Origin: Coenobita brevimanus
Taxonomy: Eukaryota > Arthropoda > Malacostraca > Decapoda > Coenobitidae
DNA length: 64,000 nucleotides
Reading direction: 5' to 3'
NCBI GenBank assembly: GCA_032717465.1
Contig: CM064669.1
Span: forward strand, 42,470,853-42,534,852
Positions 38,081 through 50,999 of this stretch are shown here, piece by piece; positions within the stretch are counted from its first letter, which is position 1, and the number at the start of each line of letters is the position of its first letter. The notes under the pieces were generated by a model that was not told where the DNA came from, did no database searches, and worked only from the letters and a program-made list of their open reading frames with translations. The position numbers were made by a program, and so were the translations under genes.

Positions 38081-38906
38081 CGGGCTAGATTAAATATATT
38101 TTCTCAGGTAAAGATAGTCTGAACATTCCAAAGGTTACTCCAGGCAGTTTTCTACCCCCTGACCATTAGAATTCCTTCTTGCTGAATAAAATCGTTTTCT
38201 GGCAGACTGAAAGAGAATAAGTACTGTACAAGTAAACACAGCTTTTCTTCTGACCCAGAGCCTCGACGAAGAATGATAAAACGACCACATGACAAATACA
38301 AAACCCCACGGCGGAGAAATCCTGACGTAAAATAACACAAAACACAAGCCTTTACCCGACTACCAGAAATATAACCCTGACTGAGTCCGTCCTCTCACGA
38401 CTTGCTCTAATTTCTGGCATTCTTGACAAAAGTAAATTGTATTAAAAAAAAAAGAAAGAAAGAAATCTGGAGCGCTCGTTAACTTGTCGACTCTTTATTT
38501 TCATCGTTTATTCTTTAAACTGGGACAAATGACTCACAATCTCACCCTGTTATTTAGGACTGAGAGGCGGCTTCATTTTAGGAATGCAGTATCGACGGTA
38601 TTGAAACTAAAAATAGGAACATAATTACCGTTTCCTTCAGTCAACTGGCACCAGAAAATAATTATATTCTGCAGGACGGTGGTATACTGAATGACCAAGA
38701 TGTGACAATTATAATATTATTGTCCCTTCACCCCGAGGACGTTATTTACGTGTTATTCTTGGTACTTCTAGGCCATTTCTTTCACCGTAAGATGGACTTC
38801 TCGTACTGAAGGCTTAATGAAATATATGTTTTACGCCTCCAGTTCAGTAAGTCTCGACTGAGTTTAATAAAATCACCTGAAGGTAGCAGAAATAAGATAT
38901 GAAATA
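38081..38906. other. Unassigned sequence with dispersed-motif copies
   Basis: Motif members are at about 38182 (GCTGAATAAAATCGTTTTC) and 38868 (GTTTAATAAAATCACCTG). No gene is seen. Confidence 0.5.
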
Positions 38907-39310
38907 GTGAAGTGATTATATCCCTTCACTAAGTGAAATAAAATATAAGATACGTCATGGCAGTGAAGTGATTATATCCTTTCACTCAGTGAAATAAAAC
39001 ATAAGATGCCATGTTAGTGAAGTGGTTATATCTCTTCACATACCTAAATAATATATATGATACATCATGGCAGTGAAGTTATTATATCCTTTCACTCAGT
39101 GAAATAAAACAAGAGATGTCATGTTACTGAAGTGGTTATATCTCTTCACATACCTAATTAATATACTGTATATGATACATCATGGCAGTGAAGTGATTAT
39201 ATCCTTTCACTCAGTGAAATAAAACATAAGATGTCATGTCAGTGACGTGATTATATCTCTTCACACCCCAAAATAAAATAGAGATACGTCATGGTAATGA
39301 AATGATGACA
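38907..39310 (+). repeat. Higher-order minisatellite, ~55-bp monomers in A-B pairs
   Basis: GTGAAGTGATTATATC-type starts occur at 38907, 38963, 39017, 39073, 39127, 39188, 39242 and 39294. Alternate monomers are more alike: one type has TTTCACTCAGTGAAATAAAA, the other TCTTCACATACCTAA. The true repeat is therefore a ~110-bp dimer. Monomers keep GTCATG and AATAAAA phrases shared with the dispersed motif family. Confidence 0.92.
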
Positions 39311-39661
39311 TTTTTTTTTTTTTTTTATGTGACCGACTCTGGGCAAAGGCGTTAGGGCCTATATCTCGGGGGCAGTAGCCTATCCCAAGGTCCAGTAGTC
39401 CTCCTACACCTCCACATGTCACCACTTCGGCGCTAACACCCACCATCCATATTGAATACATGCTAGGGCTGTCTCATACAGGACTGGTGCACTGGTATTA
39501 GCGGGGGTATTTTTACGACATGTCGGCGGGTCATCTGGTAGATCAGGAAAGTCTGCTTTTAGGAAACTCAAATCCTTAAACTGTTCCCTGCCGCAGCCGG
39601 GATTCGAACCTGAGTCCATCAGGACAGCAGGCCGCCTCTCTACCGATTCAGCCACCGGGGG
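39311..39661 (-). mobile_element. tRNA-headed SINE, family 1, copy 3 (full length)
   Basis: The poly-A end is T16 at 39311-39326. The tRNA-like head is at 39600-39658 on the minus strand (GGTGGCTGAATCGGTAGAG and GGTTCGAATCCCGG). The body matches copies 2 and 5. A 78-codon minus-strand frame (39419-39655) runs from the head through most of the body and is also open in copy 5. Confidence 0.92.
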
Positions 39662-39670
39662 TTTCTCCTA

Positions 39671-39985
39671 CGCTGAATAAAATCGCCTGGCGGCAGCAAG
39701 AATAATAGGGTCTAAATGAAAAAAAAAATAATAATCTAATGTCACTGATGGTACTGAAGTGGTTTAATCCCTCTGGTATGAGGGGTTGCTATTATGCTGA
39801 ATAAAATCGTCTGGCGGTAGTAAGGACAAAACTAGTCGTCCTCGTGTTGAACAGGGTTAGTGGGAACTGTGACCCGTTCTCTACAGGGGGGAACATTACC
39901 GTGAATAAATTCGTCTGGTGGTAACATTAATAAAAGAGTGAAGTCGTCATCGTACTGAAAGGGTTATTGAAGACAGTTTTTCATC
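39671..39985 (+). repeat. Tandem copies of the dispersed AATAAAATCGTCTGG unit, period ~110-125 bp
   Basis: Three units: GCTGAATAAAATCGCCTGG (39671), GCTGAATAAAATCGTCTGG (39797) and GTGAATAAATTCGTCTGG (39902). Each is followed by GGnnGnAAnAATA and, further on, a TACTGAAnnGGTT phrase. Confidence 0.85.
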
Positions 39986-40007
39986 CTACCTCTACAGTCG
40001 TACGCCT

Positions 40008-40278
40008 CACCTAGCCATCCTCCACAACCCTACCCTTCACCCACCCACCCTCCACAATCCTACCCCTCACCTACCCTCCATAATCCTACCCCTCACCCAC
40101 ACACCCTCCACAATCCTACCCCTCACCCACCCACCCTCCACAATCCTACCCCTCACCCACCCACCCTCCACAATCCTACCCCTCACCCACCAATCCTCAA
40201 CAATCCTATCCCTCAACCTCCCCCCCTCCACAATCCTACCCCTCACCCTCACACCCTCCACAATCCTACCTCACCTCT
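40008..40278. repeat. 30-bp minisatellite, about 9 copies
   Basis: The unit contains CCACAATCCTACCCCTCACC plus CACCCACCCTC. The minus strand is G-rich with GGGTGGGTGAGGGG runs. A 30-base unit explains the 10-residue periodic minus-strand frame. Confidence 0.95.
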
Positions 40279-41271
<993 letters not shown>

Positions 41272-41420
41272 TTTTTTATGTGTCTGATTCGGGGCATTGG
41301 CTTCACAGCCCATTCCCAAGGTCCAATAGTCCTCCCGCATACTATACACCGCCACATGTCACCACTTCGGCGCTAACACCCACCGTCCATATTGAATACT
41401 TGCTAGGGGGAAAAAAAAAA
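41272..41420 (-). mobile_element. tRNA-headed SINE, family 1, copy 4 (3' part only)
   Basis: It matches only the 3' ~140 bp of the family (CACCACTTCGGCGCTAACAC, then ATTGAATACTTGCTAGGG). The match ends abruptly at an A-run (41411-41420). The tRNA-like head is absent. Confidence 0.88.
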
Positions 41421-41707
41421 CTTGTGTGAAAAGCAATATAAATCGGTCAGGAAAAGCTACGAAGTGTCCTGTGTCAGTGAGATTATGGCCCTGAGACACA
41501 GGTCTTAGGAGGCTCCTTGGAGACTTCCTTATCATTCTACTGCTGCATACTTCACGGGTAGGTTACTTATGCACTCTGTAACTGTATATGGAGACATTGA
41601 CAACAGGCATGGAAGCAGCTAGACGTAGCATGAACAAATGCAAAAATGCTAGATGCGGGAGCTTAAGGGTCTTCAGGTCAGTCTCTCTGGAATGGTGTTC
41701 TGTGGAA

Positions 41708-42020
41708 GGGTCACCACCACACTACACCCTCCCCACCCCCACCATCACCACCACACTACACCCTCCCCACCCCCACAATCACCACCACACTACACCCTCC
41801 CCACCATCACATTAACCACTTGTCACCACTACACTACTCACCACAACCACAATCACAATATACCCCCCACCCCCACCACCACCACGATACACTCTCCCCA
41901 GCCGCACACACTACCCTCTCTCAACCACAATACTACCCACTGCATACCATAGTACATCCTCCCCACCACCAGAGTACCTACTCCCCACCACCACCAACAC
42001 ATTACATTTTCCTCCCCACC
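41708..42020. repeat. CCA/CACC-rich low-complexity region
   Basis: Repeats of CACCACACTACACCCTCCCC with ~34-bp spacing at the start, then looser CCACCA text. Confidence 0.85.
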
Positions 42021-42039
42021 ACCATACTGCATTAAGGGC

Positions 42040-42990
42040 ATATATTTTTTCTGGAAATAGTGGGTATCTCCTTATAATCCTGTTCACTATATTTCCTGCT
42101 AAGAGAAGCAGTAGTAGTAGTTGTTCCCTAGGCAGTCTGGCCGAACAGCCCTGAGTATGGTACCTAAGGAAGGCCACGGCGGAGACTAGGCTTTCCCACA
42201 GAGCTCTCAAGGAAAATATGTTGTGTTGCTGGCGTAGGTGATTGTGAGCAATGCAGTCTTCCATAAAGTGCTTAGTAGTGTGGGGTGCTGTGCTGCATCC
42301 TGGACAGGCATCAGCGGCGGAGTCATCCAGCCTCTTCTAATAAACTTAAGAGGGATGATGTCCACATCTCAGCCTGGCCAGGTGGACCTTGTCCTCACGA
42401 GGGAGATAAGATTCAGAAGGATGGATATCGGGAGGCCGTGCATGCAGCTGTGCATTGTCTTTAAGCGGCTGAATAGAGCGGCCAACGATCTGAGTATGGA
42501 TATGCTTCTGGAAGCTGGTCTGAGGCAGGCGAGCGGGAAGAGATGACAGTATTTGTGTACGATATCGTGTGCTGGGTGTTGTTTTGATGTTTCCTGGTGT
42601 GTATGGATGTGTTGCCATGTAGTGTAGCGGATGGTGTGGGCTTCCGGAGGCTGCGGCGAGAATTTGGGTGCCTCTCATGTCTAGATGATCCTTCACTTTA
42701 AGGACTTTGGTTCCTTGGTGTAGGTGGTCTGTGGGTGTAGTAGCTGTGCAGCCTGTGATTATTTTTTAGGGCCTTGTTCTGTATGGTGTGTAGAGTGTTG
42801 TAGTGTGTTTTGGAGGTCCAGCATGACTTGCATAATTCATCACTGAACGTATACTGTATATTGTTTGTATACTGTGGTGGTGGTTTCTTTGTATCCAAAT
42901 ATTGTATGAGCAAGTGACCTCACGGCACTGAGTCTTGGTGTTATTTTATCTTTAATGTTTGTGATGTGTTGTTAAAATAACACTGATGTA
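42040..42990 (-). mobile_element. Non-LTR retrotransposon (LINE C), 3' part, broken coding region
   Basis: On the minus strand from 42990: ITPRLSAVRSLAHTIFGYK, then HTIQNKALK-like and DHLDMRGTQILAAASGSPHH. Next come the ARLPQTSFQKHIHTQ block and LPREDKVHLARLRCGHHPS. After a frame change comes CPGCSTAPHTTKHFMEDC, a Cys-Cys-His-Cys cluster, then HNIFSLRALWESLVSAVAFLR. This is the order of the end of a Jockey-type ORF2 (RT thumb, linker, CCHC tail). The RT palm is missing: the copy is truncated near 42990 beside (TG)n. At least four frame changes are needed, so it is dead. I see no similarity to LINE A or LINE B here. Confidence 0.8.
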
Positions 42991-43005
42991 CTGTTTGTTA
43001 CACCA

Positions 43006-43013
<8 letters not shown>

Positions 43014-43081
<68 letters not shown>
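43014..43081. repeat. (TG)n microsatellite
   Basis: About 34 units at the truncated 5' side of LINE C. Confidence 0.95.
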
Positions 43082-43083
<2 letters not shown>

Positions 43084-43886
43084 AGAGAGGAGGGTTATGG
43101 TGCGCCGTGACCCAGGTCGCTGGCAGAGGGATTAGACTTAGTGTAGTTACATAAATAGCAGAGGAGAGAGGGAAGGAACATCGATATTGGCTGCGATCAT
43201 AATCCTGTTTGTTTTGGCTGTGTGTTTTGGTGTTTTGTTTGCTGGTGGTTTACGAGGAGGGTAATGGTGCTTGGCAGAGGCAGTTTGCTTCCACGTGGAT
43301 TCACTTGGGGTTTTATCGTGGGTTTCTTTCCTTGGTTTTATGTCTGTATTTGTCTGTGTTTTCTGTGTGTCGTGTCTGCGTGTAGTACTCATTTCTTTCC
43401 ATCATTTTGTTTATTTTGTCAGTGTTCACTGATGTCCCTGTTATTCTTATACTGCCTGGACTTATTAGTTTTTTTTTTTTTACCCCTTTCATCTGAGCAA
43501 AATCGTCTACTGGTAGCAAGAATATTATGTAAGATAATTTATGTTATTCATGTCATTAATAAAGACGGTTTGACCACTTCACTGTGACATGTCTTGAAGC
43601 AGTCTGACGGAAACAAAAGGGGGAGAATATAAGGTGTCATCGTATAAAAAGGATTAATTCTCTCTCCTGCCGCCAAGGTATTACTGATTATTAAAAAAAA
43701 TCGTAATGAGGACTCTTTCGCAGGCTGAGAAAAACCGACTGATGTAAAATACAAATGTTAAAAAGCCATCACAATGAACATGTTAGTTGTACCTATTATG
43801 CATATTTATCACACTGCCGGGCATTGTTGACAAGGATGAATTACCCCTGCATGTGGAAATCATGCGTTTTCCATCCACACAGGTTA
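43082..43886. other. Unassigned sequence with a dispersed-motif copy
   Basis: A motif member lies at about 43490 (CTGAGCAAAATCGTCTACTGG), with GTCATCGTATAAAAAGGATTAA-like text at 43636. No gene is seen. Confidence 0.5.
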
Positions 43887-46164
43887 TTTTATCTTTCACT
43901 TTAGTCTCGAAACTGTCGAACAATTTCATTCGACTTTGGAATTATGTTAGGCGCTAAGGAGGTTACTGGAGGCTATATCTAACACTTCTAGTTGGAAATT
44001 TGTATTCCTAACTCCATAAAATCGTCTAAACATTGCAAGAACATAATTTCAAATGCATCACCAGCTTGAAGGCGCCAAGAATAATGTGAATGTCTTTAAC
44101 CCCGAAAGCACGGGGTTGTTTTTCCTTGACTTGCGTGTCTCGCGGACATATTCGCGCTCCGACAGACTCTCTAAAAATATTTGCCCAAAAACAGTTATTA
44201 GTCCTAGAATATTAAAATTATATATGCATATGGCACATACCTTTAGCTTTCTCCTGGGATGTTTGTTGAGCCTTCACCGAGTACCGTAAGACGTGTGGAG
44301 ACCTCTGAATTTGGGTAACGAAGTCTCCACTTTACACTCCCTGACAACCAGAAATATGATTACCACAGCCTGATATTATCACTAGAAACACTATTCAATG
44401 ATTCTCAAATAGTTTGGAATCCATACTCCAAAAAAAAAAAAAAAACTGTGAAAGCAATGAAAATTACGAGCACGTATGACCTTCCCACTTGCACTCGTTC
44501 GCCGCTGGTGTTCTGTCATTTATTATTCATAAAAACACTCACACTTTATATTTCTATTACTATATAACACTTATATATATCTAAAGTCTTTGTCCATAAG
44601 TTTCCTTCAGTAATTGTAGTTTATTGTCACTGTAGGCATTCAATTTCTCTTTCAGTAAAATACGAAATATTCACTTTCTCGTCCTGTATACTAGCGTTGA
44701 GAATGAATCTGTTACTTTCACTTCCACTTTCATAACTCGTAGTATTCATACATGCTAGAAAGAAAATTTCACTTTCATTACTCCTAGTATATATACTCAT
44801 ATTCTTATATTACTACTCAGTTACATTTCTATTTACATTCTCTATTTTATTTACATTATTTACATTTCTATTTTATTTACACTGTGTTATGCACTGTCAC
44901 TTGCAGTAACTTATAAAACTATTTTCCACTGTTCACTTATATTTACATTCATTGCTTTCACTTGCTGTTTACACTTGCACTGTTTTACTCACAGAATTAT
45001 CGTAGTCACTGTCTATCATTTTCATTGACAAATTAGCCAGTTGACATTCCACAGCAGTCACTTAGCCCTTTCCCCTTTCCACACGAGGTTTAGTAGGGGG
45101 TAAAGGTCACAGGGCCCTTTGCATGGGGCTAAAAAGCAGCGGAATTGGACAGGCGCGAATCTTACGTCGTTTCACCTTGAATGACGACAGTAAAATGAAT
45201 ACAGTGTGGCGGCCTAGCCGCCTAGGGGGAGTGCAATGCTGCCAATGTCAGCATGGTGACAGCTGCTAATATATACGCTATGAAATGATTGGCAGGAAAT
45301 TTAGACAATAAATAATAAATTAGGTAGTTCCAGGTGAATGTAAATATCACTTAGGCTTCTCCCTTCCTTTCTTATGTATATTTTTATTACGAGAATAGAT
45401 TATACGGCATATTTCAAGGGGAAATAAACAGCGAAAATTAGCAAACGAGTGCACATGAGGTGTTGTCAGGTGATAATTAGCCAATTCCAGGTGTATGGCA
45501 CTATCACTTACCTTATTTCTTTCTTGTATATAATATTTGGTATAAGAATAGGGCATAGGGCTTATTTCAATGGATAAAATCAGTGGAATATTCCAGGGAA
45601 GATTTATTTAGCGTAGCACGGCCGGGCAGGCGAGAGGAGAGGGTAATGGAAGGGAGGTAGGGATGGGAGTCAAGAATGGGGAGAAATGGCTAAATTGTCA
45701 ACAATGGATGGAAGTACAGATGAGATTAGGAGTGCTGACTAGTGTTGGACATTGGCTGTACTGACAGATGATACAAGCCACCACTTGAATGCCCGGGCAA
45801 ATTCAAAATAACACAGAATCACAAAAGTGACGCCCCGCGGTATGATCCCTTGCTCCCAAGCGCCATGAAAGTGACGCCCTGCAGTTGAAAAGAAAAAGTC
45901 CTGCTTCTCTACATCTTTTCCAAAGCATTTCTTTGTGACTAGCAACGTGTTCCTATATTAATCTCTTGTCACAATTTTGCAATGAAGATGAAGAGAAGCA
46001 GATTTCTGGTCACAAGAATAGTTCTTTTTCATTCAAAAAGTTAATACAAATTAATTCTCCTCCAACAACTAACCGCACACTACACTTTAACATCATGAAA
46101 TTAACTCCACCTTTGCAAGCCTGCCTTACTGGTTTAGTCAAAGCAGCCTTATTAAAAATGTAGT
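43887..46164 (+). repeat. Duplicated block D, copy 2, split by a TTAA-type element
   Basis: The left part (43887-44095) and right part (45884-46164) align to 21118-21688. About 65 bp of block D is missing at the right junction. A trinucleotide array follows, as in copy 1. Confidence 0.9.
44100..45883 (+). mobile_element. piggyBac-like non-autonomous element, copy 1 (3' end eroded)
   Basis: It begins CCCCGAAAGCACGGGG directly after TTAA (44096-44099). It is near-identical in layout to 60795-62604 (shared CATTCGCGCTCCGACA-like text, GACGTGTGGAGACCTCTGAA, ACGGCCGGGCAGGCGAGAG, GACGCCCCGCGGTATGATCC). The right end stops at GCCCTGCAG before the terminal CCCC inverted repeat and second TTAA, so this end was lost, together with some flanking host sequence. 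There is no transposase frame; it would need enzyme supplied from elsewhere. Confidence 0.82.
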
Positions 46165-46202
46165 TTTGGGGTAGCTAATGAGAGGAACAAATGGACAACC
46201 AC

Positions 46203-46340
46203 ACCACAACCATCGGCGGCGGCGGCGGCAGCGGCAGCAGCAGCAGCAAAAGCAGCAACAGCAAGAGCAACTGCAGCTGTAATAATAATAATAATAATAA
46301 TAATAACAATAATAATAATAACAATAATAATAATTTTTTT
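46203..46340. repeat. (GGC/GCA)n and (AAT)n trinucleotide arrays
   Basis: GGC/GCA triplets at 46203-46260 and AAT/AAC triplets at about 46279-46335, positioned as in the array after block D copy 1. Confidence 0.92.
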
Positions 46341-47400
46341 CATTGTCATGGCAGTTTACTGGTGTGTCACTGGAAGAGCTGGGACATCTCTTGGCGGGTT
46401 CCGTAGGGCAGGAAGTATTTCTTTCCCTGTTCATGTTGCCATTGGCTTAAATAATGAAACAGCTTTGTTCTTCCTGCTTTACTGGACAGGGGAGCTTTGC
46501 GTTTACATTTGGAAGCTGAGAAGCTGATGAAGGAAAACTCGGTGACTGGTTAATTGTGCCAAAGGTCCAATTGTAAGAACCTCTGTCACTGGCTGAGCAG
46601 AAAGCTGGTGCGACAGACTTTAGAAGGGTGTAATTTACGAACTAGGTAAGACATTGTTGAATACGGCAGTGAACACCAAACTACTGTGTGTGTTATAGTG
46701 TATTAACGGTGCGTAATCTGAGGACCAGAATTTATGTTTAAGTGCCTTAGCTTACAAAAATGTTAGTGAATCCAAAACCGGGAACGGCATGTCACTATGC
46801 TTCTAATATGGTAACGTGCTGAAATGTGACTAACTCTAAGTACAGTTGTGAGCCACATTTCTGCTCACTCTGTACCTCCTGGCTGAAGGAGGCTGAAGCC
46901 ATGGTTTCATACAGTGCCAAATCCTGCTGGTGGTGGTACAAAGTTTTCATGAACTGCATGAGTAACGGTGTCATCGCCAACTGTTCGTGGTGATATCGTT
47001 TAGATCCTCGAATTATCAATTTAACATTAAACAACAAGTCTTCGTTGTTTGAAGACCCTGGATGTGACTTCCCTCCAGCAGGTAGGGAGTACAAAGACCG
47101 CAGAAAACATGGATAACACGTGTACGATGCAGTTACTGTAGGACTTGGAGGGAGAAGAGAGTCCAACTCTTGTCAAAAAACTAAAACAAAATATCACAGC
47201 TATAATGTTGAAGCTGTGATCATTTTAGGACGAGATGGTGTAAAATGTGAAAACCTGGGTCTCTTCTCAAGAACCTATGAGGCTCTTTCAACATACTCTT
47301 CCATGGTGGCAAATGATTCTGAAAGTTTCCTCTGCAAAATCCCAGTGCTGTGGCCATGACTCCACTTTGGGTTTACGAGCAGGACCCACACAGCTGACAA
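46341..47400. other. Unassigned intergenic sequence
   Basis: A 123-codon minus-strand frame (46795-47166) has no recognisable domain or context and is not called. Confidence 0.45.
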
Positions 47401-48350
47401 CCGGGACTCAGGTGGGACAGGGAGAGGATATGTGTAGGGAAGAGGGACAGGAAGGAAGGTGAGATGTGTGGGACAGAGAGGAAGGAAGGAAGATAAGAAG
47501 ATTTGTGGAAGAGGGGAAAGGAAGAAGAAACGTAAACAAGTGTGTGGAAGAAGATTGGGAGGAAAGAGGAAAACGTAGATATTTGGTTGCCGTGGAAACG
47601 TGGTAAGTGGAAGGTAAAAATTGTGCATAGGCAGAAGGAGAGGACGAAGGTGTGAACGTGTGTTAGAAGAAAATGGACTGGTAAATTTAGCAAAACGAAG
47701 GAGATTTGGGGGGAGTGAAGGATGTGGAAAAGGATTAAGAGGAACGAAAAAAAGTATGTATGGAAGAGAAGGTGAGAACATGTGTGAAGAGATGGAGAAA
47801 GATGGAGCCAAAGTCGAATAATGCAGGAGGATAAGCGATGGCGAAAAGTAAGGGAGAAATGGGAAATGTTTAACAAAAAGGAGGAGGAAAAGTAGGAGAA
47901 AAGTTATTTGAAAGAAAATAAAGACTGGAAAATGAAAACAGATGTGGACGTGGAAGAGTAGAAAATTTAGCGGCAATCGGGGGGAAAGTTGAGGTACTGT
48001 AGAGGAAATGTATGTTCACGCAGGACAAGAAGGAAAGAATGACAAAATACGCGTAGAAGAAATGAGGGAACATGTTAAAGAGAAAGAATGTACAAGATTT
48101 GGTGGTTTTGGAAATGAAGGTGCGGAAGGAAAAGAAATTTTTTTTCAGAAAAGAAAGGCGAAAGAAGAGAACATGGAGGAGAAGGAGGAGGGTTAGTCAA
48201 AGAGGAAACGTAAATAAGACGAATAATGGAAGGAATGAAGGAAATTGTGTGAAATGGGGACATGATGACAGAGTACAAGTGGTGAAAACAGGGTTAAGGA
48301 GGGAGGATGGGAAAATTTGCATAAAGAGAAGGGAAGGACAGATCATGTGT
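47401..48350. repeat. Polypurine-rich region (~950 bp)
   Basis: A/G-dominated plus strand with AAGGAAGG and GGAGGAAAAG text. Open frames on both strands here are compositional. Confidence 0.75.
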
Positions 48351-48518
48351 TGATGAAAAAGACCAATGATAAAGTAGAGGATTAGGAAATATTTATATCA
48401 AAGGAGAAGATATGCATGAACATATCTGATGTAAAGGACTTGACCAATACGGTATATGGACTGATGATAAAGAGGAAAAAAAAGATAATAATGTAACTAC
48501 AAGAAAAGATCATTATGC

Positions 48519-48521
<3 letters not shown>

Positions 48522-48598
<77 letters not shown>
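48522..48598. repeat. (GA)n microsatellite
   Basis: About 38 units. Confidence 0.95.
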
Positions 48599-48601
<3 letters not shown>

Positions 48602-49814
48602 AAAATCAGTTTAATAAAAAGGGTGTCAGTTAACACTCTGTTACGTTCTGCCTTTTTTATTTATTTACGTGAATTTCCACGACCAGCGTACTGCAGATGG
48701 ACAGATGGACGAACAAAACTCAATGTCCCCCCTCTACTCCCACCCGGGCCGAGGGTAACCAGTTTACAGCATAACCTTAACCCTTTTACCGCGTACAGTA
48801 CATCTGACCAACTATGTCACAAAACCAGCCGCTACAATACAATTATACTGCCAGCGTCCAACACCAGACGATTTTATTCAGCTGACGGAAATTGTATCCT
48901 ACTCAAGGAATGAAAATTATTTCGAAAAATGTAACATCATCATCATCCTTTTAACCCTCTTTCCCACTTACAAGGGGAGGAAGGATCCAGACACAGGAGT
49001 AGGGAAGCACAAATGTAGGACAGCTATCAGCACTGTGCCTTGTGAAAATCAGTCTCATCCATTCACTGTCATTCAAGTTTTCAAAATTCTTGGATTAATC
49101 TCAGAGGCCAAACGTTGCACACACTAATACTGTGGTTTACAATGCCTGCAAGACACAACCAGTCCATCAACGACGGATTTTTTTCTTCTACCAGACAACC
49201 TGGTTTGGGGAAGTAAATCTGGGTTTTAATGGCCCTTTTTGGATTTACTGCCTTCAGTTAATTTCAAATATTCGTATCAAATTATTGTCTTTTTAAACAA
49301 AAATCCTTACTGGTACCTAAAACATAAATTATTCATAAATAATGCACAATCACTTATCACTTACTCATCATATGTGTACTTTGGTACCCATAATACGCGT
49401 ATTATTCCTCTGCTGTACTGTCGCCTCGTGTTCTTTTGTTGTTCTGGTCACTGCTGAGCTGACTCTCAGTGACTGACTCAGTGACAGGTTCACAGCTGCA
49501 TTGGGTACAAGACAGAAGGGGGGGGTTTTGGAAGAAATTACCTGACTGGGATGGGGTGGTTACAGTGGAAATTTATGAACAGGGCTCGCAAATAATGTAT
49601 TTTTATTAGTTCAAATACTAAGCAAATGAAGGCACATCTTCGAAAATGCTTAAAGAGAAATGTACACAAGAGAATATTGTCTGAAGATGTTGCTGAAGTA
49701 CGTTCAGTCGAGCAATCTACTCCGAGTGGGGTTAAGAATATGCATTATTTTGAATCAACTGTCTGAGACGGAACCAACAGGCACTTTTTTTTTTTTTTTA
49801 GGGGGGGGGTGCTA
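48599..49814. other. Unassigned sequence with a minus-strand motif copy
   Basis: CAGACGATTTTATTCAGCTG at 48866 is the dispersed motif in reverse. There are T-runs and G-runs at 49789-49809. No gene is seen. Confidence 0.5.
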
Positions 49815-50012
49815 CAGCCTGAGCCTTGGCACAATTTGGTCCAAATTTTAATCAAGAAATCAGAAGGTCATAGCCCATCATCCCTGTAATTTTAATCAAA
49901 ATCGAACCAGTAGTTTTCGCTTAAAGTTGTTAACTGACAGAAAAACAGACAGACAGACAAACTGAGTAAAAACAATATCCGTCCCCGCCCCGGAGGGGCT
50001 CGGGGACAAGTA
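49815..50012 (+). repeat. Short repeat ending in a strong GC hairpin
   Basis: It has ATTTTAATCAAAATCGAACC and AGTAGTTTTCGC phrases, then ACAGACAGACAGACAAAC. It ends in an inverted repeat at about 49981-50008 (GTCCCCGCCCC / GGGGCTCGGGGAC). The plan matches 22270-22610, with different sequence. Confidence 0.6.
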
Positions 50013-50229
50013 AAATTGTAACTACTAATAACAAAATGCAACTTAATACAAAGTTTTATACAGCCAAATAAACTCACAAAAGCATGAGAGCGATACGTTT
50101 ACGGTTTGCAGGAGGAGTGAGGGTCCCCTGACAATTCTGGGAGGGTGTGAGGCTCATTATCAATTTTGCAGACGCGCTAAATGGTCGGGATTTATTTAGG
50201 TCCTCATGAAATTCGATGCTGAAATTTCT

Positions 50230-50790
50230 TTGACAGGCCCGTGATGGGGGTGAAGGCAGGGGAAGAGGGAAGGGGGGAAAGAGAAGGTGAATAGGACGGA
50301 TTAACGAATGGAAGGACGGAAGAATGAAGGATGGGAGAGAGAGATGGGGGGAAGATGGATAGAACTGGCAACAAGGGAGAAAATATGAAAGAAACAGGGA
50401 AGAATGCATGAATGGAAGGAAGGATGCAAGGGAGAGGGAAAGGAGAAAAGGTGGAGAGGAAGAAGGGCGAGTACGTAGGAGAAGGAGGAAAGAAATGAAT
50501 GGGGTGTTAATGAGGAGAAGAAAAGGAGGGAAGAGTGAAAGGGGAAGGGGTGGATTCGAGACAGGAATGATGACAGGAAAGGTTGAAGGAGGGACGGGAG
50601 GAGGAAGGGAAAATTACTGGAAGGGGAAGGGAATGAAAAGATAGGAGGGGAGAGGAAAGGCGAGGAAAAAGTGAAGCAAGGAAGAGAAGAAAAGTAGGGG
50701 AGGAAGGAAGGAAGAAGAGGGAAAGAGACTAAAGGAAATAAGGGAAAATGGAAGGGAGAAAGGAAGGAGGAGTGTAGGCTATAAAGGAGA
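50230..50790. repeat. Polypurine tract (~560 bp)
   Basis: Almost uninterrupted A/G on the plus strand. Frames such as the minus-strand Leu/Ser/Pro/Phe ones are compositional. Confidence 0.85.
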
Positions 50791-50999
50791 ACAAAGGAAA
50801 GCAAAAACAGCAACAGACCTATTGGTCCTTTCGAGGCTGCTTGCTACTGAGAAGAGTATCACTATGATATCTAATTCTACAAGTTGAAGGTAAGGATGGT
50901 AAAGCAAGAAGGCTCTTCCCCACCCACCAGTCCATTCTTCCGTTCCTCTTATCTGATGCTCTCATTCAGCTTCTTATTCTTCCCTTTGCCCATTCTTCT

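Noticed and set aside
40067..40261. Ten-residue periodic protein on the minus strand
   Set aside because: The period equals the 30-bp minisatellite unit, so it is a by-product of the array.
40008..40278. CRISPR-like array
   Set aside because: The 30-bp units are contiguous with no unique spacers, in a eukaryotic repeat context.
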